Assembly: GCA_002335945.1 (NCBI GenBank)
Contig: DDDD01000164.1
Location: forward strand, 1-8,903
Source: Porticoccaceae bacterium UBA1989
Lineage (GTDB): Bacteria; Pseudomonadota; Gammaproteobacteria; Pseudomonadales; Porticoccaceae
Direction: 5' to 3'
DNA length: 8,903 nucleotides
The notes below the pieces were generated by a model. It saw only the letters and a list, made by a program, of their open reading frames with translations, ran no database searches and was not told the origin of the DNA. A program made the translations under genes and the position numbers. Numbering within the stretch: position 1 is the stretch's first letter; every line of letters begins with the position of its first letter. This document shows positions 1-5,595 of the stretch, one piece after another.

Positions 1-671
1 TTGGCGCTTCGGTGGATTACTATTCGCAGGCTATTGATACTGTATTTCGTGTAGAGATAGCGGGCACTCAGGGTGAAGAGTTTGCCAATACCCTGCGCCC
101 TGAACTCTACTCGGAGTCGGATGTGGTGCGCTTTGTCGTTGGTGCAGACAAAAATTTCTTTATCCGCTCGATCAATAAAGATCGTGCCTTCTTGATTTCA
201 GGTCAAATCTTTGGTCAGCATTTACTCGACCATGAACTAGGTCAAGCGACTTTGGGCAAAGTAGGTATGCCTGATTGGGAGAAGAATCACATTGCTACGC
301 TATTGGTCAAAGGTTGGTGGATGAATGATCGGTTAAGCCCTCAGGTGATTATGGCGCATGACTTCCGCGCTGGCGCGACAGTGATATCGCCCTCTATCGA
401 TTGGTTAATTAGTGATAATTGGCAGCTAGTGTTGACCGGCAATTACAAAACCGGTGGTAGCGACCATAAGTTTGACGACTGTCGCTTATGTAATCCCTTT
501 GGACCGTTCACCACGTCTATCCCCGCTTTGCCAGAGCATGGTGCCGATGGTTTAACCTCAGGCTCAGCAGGCCTGACTGGTTTCGAACCGCTCGGACGCT
601 TTCGTTCTGGCCCATTGGGCATGGCAGAAAAAGAAGACGAGATCCAAATTGCTATTCGTTACCGTTTCTAA
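1..671 (+). CDS. DUF1302 family outer-membrane protein, 3' part only
   Basis: This is the C-terminal part (about 223 residues) of a larger protein whose start lies left of the window. The frame is open from the first base, with complete codons from base 3, and ends at TAA 669-671. The visible part alternates polar and hydrophobic residues like beta strands and ends IAIRYRF, with the terminal Phe typical of outer-membrane barrels recognised by the BAM machinery. The sequence style and the DUF1329 gene directly downstream point to the DUF1302 family (Pfam PF06980), whose members are usually 500-700 residues long. Their biochemical role is not settled. They often sit near genes for degrading steroids, terpenes, aromatics or other hydrophobic compounds, and passage of such compounds across the outer membrane is the usual guess. 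A GTG at base 12 is an internal Val codon, not a start. The family call is from memory; the barrel nature is firmer. Confidence 0.75.
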   Translation, partial: GASVDYYSQAIDTVFRVEIAGTQGEEFANTLRPELYSESDVVRFVVGADKNFFIRSINKDRAFLISGQIFGQHLLDHELGQATLGKVGMPDWEKNHIATLLVKGWWMNDRLSPQVIMAHDFRAGATVISPSIDWLISDNWQLVLTGNYKTGGSDHKFDDCRLCNPFGPFTTSIPALPEHGADGLTSGSAGLTGFEPLGRFRSGPLGMAEKEDEIQIAIRYRF

Positions 672-767
672 ATTGACGGTTTAGCAAAAACATTGTGAAG
701 GATGAAGCAGCAGGGACGCTGATAAATTGCTAATTGATACCCGCTATCCATATCTGTGTGGTGGGTC

Positions 768-773
768 AAGGAG
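768..773 (+). promoter_or_regulatory. Ribosome binding site of the DUF1329 gene
   Basis: AAGGAG lies 6 bases before the ATG at 780. It sets the start there and rules out an in-frame GTG at 756, which would put charged residues in front of the signal peptide. Confidence 0.85.
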
Positions 774-779
774 AAAACT

Positions 780-2087
780 ATGAACTATAAGACACTAATA
801 AAAATGACGATTGCCGCTGCGTTGCTGCCAGCCATGTCAGTATCAGCGAGTCCGGTTGATGACTCTTTTTACCCGTATAACGAGAGCACGCCGAATTATC
901 CTGGGTTGACCCCCGGTATGACTTTGACTGCAGACAACATAGGCCAATTTCCAGGTGTCATTGACTCGGAAATGGCGGCGGCTATTGCAGCTGGAGATGT
1001 GCAGATCAAAGTGGGCAAAACCACCTCATTCGATTTGCACCCCAACTATGTGAAAGCGACTCGTGAAAATACTGGTAATGTGAAATTGGGTGAACAAGTC
1101 GGCGAAATTAATGGTTGGGTTGCTGGCAGGCCATTTGTTAACGAGCCGGCACAAGACGATCCGCGCGCCGGCGAAAAGCTAGCTTGGAACTATAAGTATG
1201 GCTACAACTGGGGCGACAATGCGGCGATCTATCCGTTCTATTGGAAGTACCGCAACATGGAGAGCGGTGCGGTAGAGCGAACCCTAAAGTTTAATTTTCA
1301 CTTTTTGAATTACCAAGGACGAGTCAACCAGGAGCCGCTACCAAATATTGAGCCTAACCCTTCAAACCTCTTTCGCTCAATTTATCTTCAAGTGTTAGCT
1401 CCCTATGATGTAAAAAACACTCAGTTGCTTATCCAGCGTAACGCTGATGATCTTAAACGTGATAACGCTTGGCTTTACCTAGGCTTCCAGCGTCGTGTGC
1501 GTCGTCTCGCGACTGGGCAGGTGACCGATGCATTCCTAGGATCAGATATTATGATTGAGGATTTTGAGGGTTATAACGGTCGTGTCTCGGATATGAAGTG
1601 GAACTTTATTGAAACTAAGAATGTCCTGCTACCTTTTTACAATCATAACGATATGGAGCTTGATACAGAGACCCATAATGACAGTGACGGCTTCCAAGTA
1701 GCAGCGTTCTCTGGCAAGGGTGGATGCTACCCTGATGTCGAATGGCAGTTGCGTAAGGCCTATGTGGTGGAGGCAGTCCCATTGGATAGCAATCACCCTA
1801 TGAGCAAGCGTGTCTTCTATATGGACGCACAGACTTTCACCATTCCGCGGACTAATATTTATGACCGTGCTGGCAACCTGTGGAAAAAATGGATTATTGG
1901 CCAGGCTCATCCAGACCATCACTTGCCAAAAAACAAAGGTTCAGGAGTCTCTATTGATGACGCCTTTGCAATGGTGGATATACAGGCCAACCACTGCACT
2001 ACTGGCCAGTTTAAGGGGCAAGTGGATCCAAGTCTGACGCCAACATCGCTCTTTACGCCACAGAATATGCGTGCAACTGGGCGGTAA
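780..2087 (+). CDS. DUF1329 family periplasmic protein
   Basis: A 435-residue protein of unknown function. The N-terminus is a classic Sec signal peptide: basic NYKTLIKM, a hydrophobic run IAAALLPAM, then a cleavage region near VSA-S at about residue 23, so the mature protein is probably periplasmic. There is no lipobox Cys. The mature part is rich in Trp and Tyr, with the conserved-looking stretch GKGGCYPDVEWQLRKAYVVE followed by a region rich in Tyr, Arg and Trp, as expected for DUF1329 (Pfam PF07044). I recall this family being linked to the LolA/LolB lipoprotein-carrier fold, which would suit binding of a hydrophobic ligand; this should be verified. It follows the DUF1302 gene after 108 bases with no terminator between, so the two are probably co-transcribed, and a strong terminator ends the unit 29 bases downstream. 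The usual model is a barrel plus a periplasmic carrier, but this is not demonstrated. Confidence 0.85.
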   Translation: MNYKTLIKMTIAAALLPAMSVSASPVDDSFYPYNESTPNYPGLTPGMTLTADNIGQFPGVIDSEMAAAIAAGDVQIKVGKTTSFDLHPNYVKATRENTGNVKLGEQVGEINGWVAGRPFVNEPAQDDPRAGEKLAWNYKYGYNWGDNAAIYPFYWKYRNMESGAVERTLKFNFHFLNYQGRVNQEPLPNIEPNPSNLFRSIYLQVLAPYDVKNTQLLIQRNADDLKRDNAWLYLGFQRRVRRLATGQVTDAFLGSDIMIEDFEGYNGRVSDMKWNFIETKNVLLPFYNHNDMELDTETHNDSDGFQVAAFSGKGGCYPDVEWQLRKAYVVEAVPLDSNHPMSKRVFYMDAQTFTIPRTNIYDRAGNLWKKWIIGQAHPDHHLPKNKGSGVSIDDAFAMVDIQANHCTTGQFKGQVDPSLTPTSLFTPQNMRATGR

Positions 2088-2115
2088 TTACTTAACATAT
2101 TTTGTTTGATACTTT

Positions 2116-2143
2116 ACGCCGGCCATGGGCCGGCGTTTTTTTT
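2116..2143 (+). terminator. Strong Rho-independent terminator after the DUF1329 gene
   Basis: A perfect 9-bp GC-rich stem, ACGCCGGCC / GGCCGGCGT, closes on a three-base ATG loop, and a run of eight T (2136-2143, overlapping the end of the stem) follows. It lies 29 bases after the stop codon and separates the DUF1302/DUF1329 unit from the downstream activator gene. Confidence 0.95.
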
Positions 2144-2253
2144 GCTATTGGTAATTCAATTCAACAGATGGTGGACGTTGTATGCGCAAGCCTCTAGACT
2201 GGATGAAAAAATACAAATGCAGATCGATGTACTACCAATAACGCAGGTTTAGT
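2144..2253 (+). promoter_or_regulatory. Leader region of the sigma-54 activator gene
   Basis: These 110 bases follow a strong terminator, so they should contain the activator's own promoter. I could not pick out a convincing -35/-10 pair, and no GG-N10-GC (-24/-12) sigma-54 promoter is present. An 8-bp inverted repeat, TATTGGTA (2146-2153) and TACCAATA (2233-2240), flanks the region with 79 bases between arms. A weak Shine-Dalgarno, CAGG (2244-2247), lies 6 bases before the ATG at 2254. Confidence 0.35.
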
Positions 2254-3939
2254 ATGGACAGTGATCCACCTAAATTAGATGTAAGCCAAGTGACTCCGCA
2301 CATTGCTTTTTCCAGTGAGGAGGGCAAAGTCTGGCTCAATGAGCAGCGAGTCATATTGTTCTCGCAAGCTGCTCTGGGCAAGTTCCGCAAGGAAGTCTTC
2401 GACACGATTGGGAAAGAACGCTGCAAGTCGTTTTTTCTGCGCCTGGGTTATCAGCTAGGGATACTCGACGGTGAATTGGCGCGCAGCAGTGGTGCGGAAA
2501 TGTCGATCAAAGATCGCTTTAATTTGGGTCCGGAATTGCATGCCCTGCGCGGTATGGTGCTGCCGGAATTACAACGCCTGGTTGTCAGCGAGAAAGGCGG
2601 TGAATTCATCTGCGAAGTAGTCTGGTTCAACTCCTATGAGGTGGAGATCTGCGCCAACGAAATGGGGCCGATGGATGAGCCTGGCTGTTGGAATCTAACG
2701 GGTTACGCCAGTGGTTACAGTTCGTCGCTGTTGCAGCGAGAGATATTTTTTCAGGAGTTGGAGTGCCGTAGTTGTGGTGGTGAGCGCTGCTTCGCTGTAG
2801 GCAAGCCTGCAGAAGAATGGGACAATTATGAACAGCTCAAGCGTTACTACCAATCCGACCCTTTACTCGAAGAATTAAGCAAATTGCAGACGACAGTGGA
2901 GGCGCTCAAAGAATCCCTCAATGAGGGAGATAAACTACCTAACATTGTTGGCTCATCAAAACCTTTTAAACACGCACTGGAAATGGTGACTAAAGCCTCA
3001 GACAGTAAAGTATCTGTATTGCTGTTGGGAGAAACTGGAGTCGGCAAAGAGGTGCTGGCGCGTGCAGTACATATCACCAGCGATCGTGCCGATAAACCTT
3101 TTATCGCAGTGAACTGCGCAGCAATACCCCCCGACTTGATAGAGTCTGAACTTTTCGGCGTGGAAAAGGGTGCCTATACGGGTGCCAATCAGTCGCGTAT
3201 GGGGCGCTTTGAGCGCGCCGACAAGGGTACTATCATGCTCGATGAGGTAATTGAGCTTACGCCTCGCGCGCAGGCAACGTTATTGCGTGTGTTGCAAGAG
3301 AGCGAGTTTGAACGAGTGGGAGACAACAAGGTCCGTAAGATTGATGTCCGCGTCGTCGCCGCTACCAATGAGGATTTAAGTGTTGCCGTGGAGCAGGGAC
3401 GATTTCGCGCTGACCTTTACTACCGCTTAAGTGCTTATCCTATCAATATTCCACCGCTGCGTGAGCGAAAAGAAGATATCCCTCTCTTTGTTACGCATTT
3501 TTTAGAGAAATACCGAGCTCTCTACAACAAAAATGTACTCGGAATTTCTGATCTTGGTATGGAAATGTTATGTAGTTATAGGTGGCCGGGCAATATTCGA
3601 GAGCTTGAAAATGTGGTTGAGCGGGCTGTCATTTTGGCCGATATCAATGGCGTTATTAGTGTGGAGTCCATGTTCCCAGAAAGTGCTCTACGACCTTCAG
3701 AAGCTAAGGTGCTAGACCCTGCAGGCAAACTGCAAAATCAGATATTCCCAGAGGGGGTTGACGCTAATGAGTTAGTCGATTCTCTTCTTTCCTCGGGCTT
3801 TGAGCTAGAGAAGTTTGAAAAAACGATGTTAAACTCGGCGCTGCAAAAAACCCAGGGCAATATCTCTAAAGCGGCGAGATTAGTTGGCCTAAGTCGTCCC
3901 GCTTTTGCTTATCGGATGAAAAAAATGACTGCTCAGTGA
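2254..3939 (+). CDS. XylR/DmpR-type sigma-54-dependent activator
   Basis: A 561-residue enhancer-binding protein with the full family order. Residues about 10-130 form the XylR_N sensor. Residues about 135-195 form the V4R part (GYASGY, then ELECRSCGGERC). A linker follows at about 195-230. The AAA+ domain (about 230-460) has Walker A GETGVGKE (259-266), sigma-54 loop GAYTGA (306-311), Walker B GTIMLDE (325-331) and arginine-finger region FRADLYYRL (384-392). A Fis-type helix-turn-helix lies at about 536-558. In MopR, as I recall, phenol is held by His106 and Trp134 and zinc by Cys155, Glu178, Cys181 and Cys189. Here His96, Trp124, Cys145, Glu168, Cys171 and Cys179 match at a constant offset of 10. 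This suggests an aromatic, possibly phenolic, effector that relieves repression by the sensor domain; these residues may be shared across the family, so the ligand is not fixed. It probably controls the adjacent DUF1302/DUF1329 unit or genes outside the window. Confidence 0.93.
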   Translation: MDSDPPKLDVSQVTPHIAFSSEEGKVWLNEQRVILFSQAALGKFRKEVFDTIGKERCKSFFLRLGYQLGILDGELARSSGAEMSIKDRFNLGPELHALRGMVLPELQRLVVSEKGGEFICEVVWFNSYEVEICANEMGPMDEPGCWNLTGYASGYSSSLLQREIFFQELECRSCGGERCFAVGKPAEEWDNYEQLKRYYQSDPLLEELSKLQTTVEALKESLNEGDKLPNIVGSSKPFKHALEMVTKASDSKVSVLLLGETGVGKEVLARAVHITSDRADKPFIAVNCAAIPPDLIESELFGVEKGAYTGANQSRMGRFERADKGTIMLDEVIELTPRAQATLLRVLQESEFERVGDNKVRKIDVRVVAATNEDLSVAVEQGRFRADLYYRLSAYPINIPPLRERKEDIPLFVTHFLEKYRALYNKNVLGISDLGMEMLCSYRWPGNIRELENVVERAVILADINGVISVESMFPESALRPSEAKVLDPAGKLQNQIFPEGVDANELVDSLLSSGFELEKFEKTMLNSALQKTQGNISKAARLVGLSRPAFAYRMKKMTAQ

Positions 3940-4078
3940 GGCTCCCTGTACTTAGGGCCTACAAAAATCCAAGAATGAGTAGTACTTAATTTTTTTATAA
4001 AAAAAATATCAGATTACTGAAATCGATGGTCGCAGCCAGTTCGCTAAAGCAACCTACGTCTTGAGATGTATTGTTTTT
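3940..4078. other. AT-rich gap between convergent genes
   Basis: This gap separates the 3' ends of the activator (+) and the GST-like gene (-). It holds a small imperfect hairpin (CCCT / AGGG with flanking AGG / CCT) near 3940-3961 and a 16-base perfect AT palindrome, seven T then AT then seven A, at 3990-4005. On the minus strand, a weak 4-bp hairpin (4009-4020) runs into eight T (complement of 3999-4006) and could be a poor terminator for the GST-like gene. No canonical GC-stem terminator is visible for either gene. Confidence 0.4.
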
Positions 4079-4717
4079 TTAATCGGAAAAAATTGCTGGG
4101 GCAGTCGTGACAAAATAGGGGTTTTGTCGGTGATAGTCGAACCACCTGTGCAGCTCTGGGAACTCTCTGCTTTGGTGTAAACCATAGGCACTAGCGAGTG
4201 CGAATCTAGGTAACAACGCACATTCAGCGAGGCTAAAGCTGCTGAAAAAAACTGGGTGCAAAGAGTCACTCGGTTCAAAATGGTTATTCAACCATGCAAG
4301 GCAGTCTCTCCATTTTCGTTTACTTTGTTCAATAGCGTCCATATCCCACTGCGAGCTGGGGCGGCCTCTCTGAGTAAATATGGCATCGCGTATCGCAGGA
4401 CCAATAACTGTGTCCGAGTAGTGGTTTAGTGTTGCTATGCGCTCTCGCTCTTGAGGGCTCATACCCAGGAGTGTTGGCTTGGGTTGCCAACATTCTAAGG
4501 TTTCGATGATAACGGAAGATTCAGAGATTAACTCTCCATTACTCGTTAGCAGGGGTACTTTACCATTGGGTGACAATGCCAAAAAGTCGGCAGGCTTATT
4601 CTCGGTATCAATCGTAATGTGCTCTACTTCCAGCGCTTTTATCGCTAGGGCTAACCTGACTTTCCAGCAGAACGGACACTCATCTTTATCGTAAAGTATG
4701 GCTGAAGATTGACGCAA
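4079..4717 (-). CDS. Glutathione S-transferase family protein
   Basis: A 212-residue cytosolic protein of ordinary GST length. The N-terminal thioredoxin-like domain (about residues 5-80) has a glutaredoxin-like CPFC (14-17) followed by WKVRLAL, the cis-Pro segment GKVPLL and the glutathione-contacting SES motif in ELISESSVI. The rest (about 90-212) is the all-helical GST C-terminal domain. A CPFC motif at the first helix suggests Cys-based thiol transfer, as in omega/beta-like or SspA-like members, rather than Tyr/Ser GSTs; the substrate cannot be told. The start is TTG: an in-frame TGA lies five codons upstream, there is no ATG or GTG in between, and GGGGGAA sits 6 bases ahead. It is transcribed alone, convergent with the activator gene, and could share a detoxification theme with it, though nothing in the sequence links them. 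Confidence 0.88.
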   Translation of the reverse strand: MRQSSAILYDKDECPFCWKVRLALAIKALEVEHITIDTENKPADFLALSPNGKVPLLTSNGELISESSVIIETLECWQPKPTLLGMSPQERERIATLNHYSDTVIGPAIRDAIFTQRGRPSSQWDMDAIEQSKRKWRDCLAWLNNHFEPSDSLHPVFFSSFSLAECALLPRFALASAYGLHQSREFPELHRWFDYHRQNPYFVTTAPAIFSD

Positions 4718-4722
4718 TTTAA

Positions 4723-4729
4723 TTCCCCC
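4723..4729 (-). promoter_or_regulatory. Ribosome binding site that fixes a TTG start
   Basis: On the minus strand GGGGGAA lies about 5 bases before the TTG at 4717. A nearby ATG (in ATGAAC, about 4737) is in another frame and meets a stop after five codons, so TTG is the only standard start available. Confidence 0.7.
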
Positions 4730-4734
4730 GGTTC

Positions 4735-4740
4735 ATTATA
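4735..4740 (-). promoter_or_regulatory. Likely -10 box of the GST-like gene
   Basis: A perfect TATAAT reads on the minus strand 17 bases before the TTG start codon. No good -35 box lies at 16-18 bases; the closest sequences resemble TTTCAC at 15. The 5' leader would be about ten bases, just enough for the Shine-Dalgarno. Confidence 0.45.
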
Positions 4741-4865
4741 AATGAGTATTAAAAAGTGAAACTGTCTTAAATATTGTCTGAAAAACTCTTTAAATTAATG
4801 ATATCGCATAATCAGCCTTTGGAGTAGGCTCTTGAAGGGAGGTCCAGTTTATTATTTTATAATTA

Positions 4866-4882
4866 GCCAGTTAATAACTGGC
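4866..4882. repeat. 17-base perfect inverted repeat
   Basis: GCCAGTTA / TAACTGGC with one central base. It overlaps the stop codon of the remnant reading frame on the minus strand. It has no T-run on either side, so it is not an intrinsic terminator. It could be a binding site for a dimeric regulator or what is left of an ancestral terminator stem. Confidence 0.5.
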
Positions 4883-5020
4883 CACTTCGTTAGTAAATAC
4901 CCCTCCATCAGGCACCACGCCAAACCCCGCACCCTCAGGTAATTTAATGTGGCTGACGTTGGCGCCCAACAATGTCTCCCATTCGCTCGCTAGCATGACC
5001 GCAGTGAGCGGCCTCGTCGA
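4871..5020 (-). pseudogene. Possible C-terminal remnant of an enolase-superfamily gene
   Basis: A minus-strand frame of 49 codons ends at TAA (4873-4871) and is preceded by an in-frame TAA (5023-5021). Its second half reads HIKLPEGAGFGVVPDGGVF, which resembles the Gly/Pro-rich tail (PxGPGxGVxxD) that closes many mandelate racemase/muconate lactonizing enzymes. The full domain, about 350 residues upstream, is missing: that stretch is the start of the next gene on the other strand. If real, it is the surviving 3' end of a deleted gene. The match is by eye over about 20 residues, so the family call is weak; an ordinary chance frame cannot be excluded. Confidence 0.35.
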
Positions 5021-5071
5021 TTATTTAAGGGCAACAGGGCAATGGCGAGATGATTAAAGATTATTTATAGG

Positions 5072-5100
5072 TTGAAATAACAGCGTAAACTGGCAATGAT
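5072..5100 (+). promoter_or_regulatory. Candidate sigma-70 promoter of the membrane protein/PQQ operon
   Basis: TTGAAA (5072-5077) is separated by 17 bases from AATGAT (5095-5100), matching consensus at 5 of 6 and 4 of 6 positions with ideal spacing. The predicted start would be near 5107, giving a leader of about 27 bases before the ATG at 5134. Confidence 0.4.
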
Positions 5101-5133
5101 CCACATTCACTTTATCGTCAATGGCAGCACAAG

Positions 5134-5595
5134 ATGATCAAACAGATACAGACGTTTTTGATATCCCTGATAATCGCCACATTTTTAGTGGTAACCCAGA
5201 CCACTGCAACCAATCTGATCTGGCTGCAAAGCATCAATATGCCTGTGGATATGCAGGTTGTTCTGTCGGCCATGGCCACAGACTTAGTGGACATGAATTC
5301 TAGAGGCGCCTTTCCCGTCATTGGCTTGATCTTCGTCGGCCTACTCATCGCCTTTATCACGGCGCGAATTATTGCCATCTGGAGTTCGATCAAAAAGCCC
5401 TATCTTTATGCCCTGGCCGGGGGTGCAGCACTCTTGGCCATTGTCGCCTTAATGCCACTGGCCTTTTATAACTTAGACTTAATTGCTGGCGCTCGGACAG
5501 TGGCTGGCAAGGCCTATCTTGTTGTGGCGGGCATGATTGCTGGATATTATTTCGGTAGCCACCCACAACAAGGGGATTCCAATGAAATTCACTAA
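5134..5595 (+). CDS. Small four-helix membrane protein of unknown function
   Basis: A 153-residue inner-membrane protein that I do not recognise as a named family. Hydrophobic segments are at about residues 6-24, 59-83, 90-112 and 120-141. A polar stretch of about 35 residues follows the first segment, with little beyond the last. Basic residues (KK at 87-88, R78, R121) are few. ATG 5134 is the only standard start, because an in-frame TAA lies at 5086-5088 with no ATG, GTG or TTG between; the Shine-Dalgarno is poor. The gene overlaps the start of the PQQ dehydrogenase by 14 bases, so the two are very probably translationally coupled. That suggests a role with the dehydrogenase, such as membrane docking or passing electrons to quinone, but no heme or quinone motif is visible and this is a guess. 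Confidence 0.8.
   Translation: MIKQIQTFLISLIIATFLVVTQTTATNLIWLQSINMPVDMQVVLSAMATDLVDMNSRGAFPVIGLIFVGLLIAFITARIIAIWSSIKKPYLYALAGGAALLAIVALMPLAFYNLDLIAGARTVAGKAYLVVAGMIAGYYFGSHPQQGDSNEIH
5570..5576 (+). promoter_or_regulatory. Ribosome binding site inside the membrane protein gene
   Basis: AAGGGGA sits 5 bases before the ATG at 5582 and lies within the last codons of the upstream gene. It supports the start at 5582 over the in-frame upstream codon at 5537, which would spoil the signal peptide. Confidence 0.8.

Larger units (their letters stand above)
4741..5133. other. Gene-poor gap with decayed-looking content
   Basis: About 390 bases with no intact gene. It holds a small hairpin (AGCCT 4814-4818 / AGGCT 4826-4830), a 17-base inverted repeat (4866-4882), a minus-strand C-terminal-like reading frame (4871-5020) and a candidate promoter for the next operon (5072-5100). 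The right half, from about 5020, is AT-rich and shows nothing else I can name. Confidence 0.5.

Noticed and set aside
714..730. GG...GC pair resembling a -24/-12 sigma-54 promoter before the DUF1329 gene
   Set aside because: The spacing between GG and GC is 13-14 bases; sigma-54 promoters need 10.
1629..1922. Minus-strand open frame of 97 codons inside the DUF1329 gene
   Set aside because: It is wholly within a strong gene on the other strand, with no signal of its own.
2170..2186. GG...GC pair (TGGACGTTGTATGC) before the activator gene as a sigma-54 promoter
   Set aside because: Spacing is 9 to the first GC and 11 to the second, neither being 10.
5118..5393. Minus-strand open frame of 91 codons opposite the membrane protein
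   Set aside because: It mirrors a well-supported + strand gene with a clear membrane pattern and downstream coupling, and its own residues resemble no protein family.
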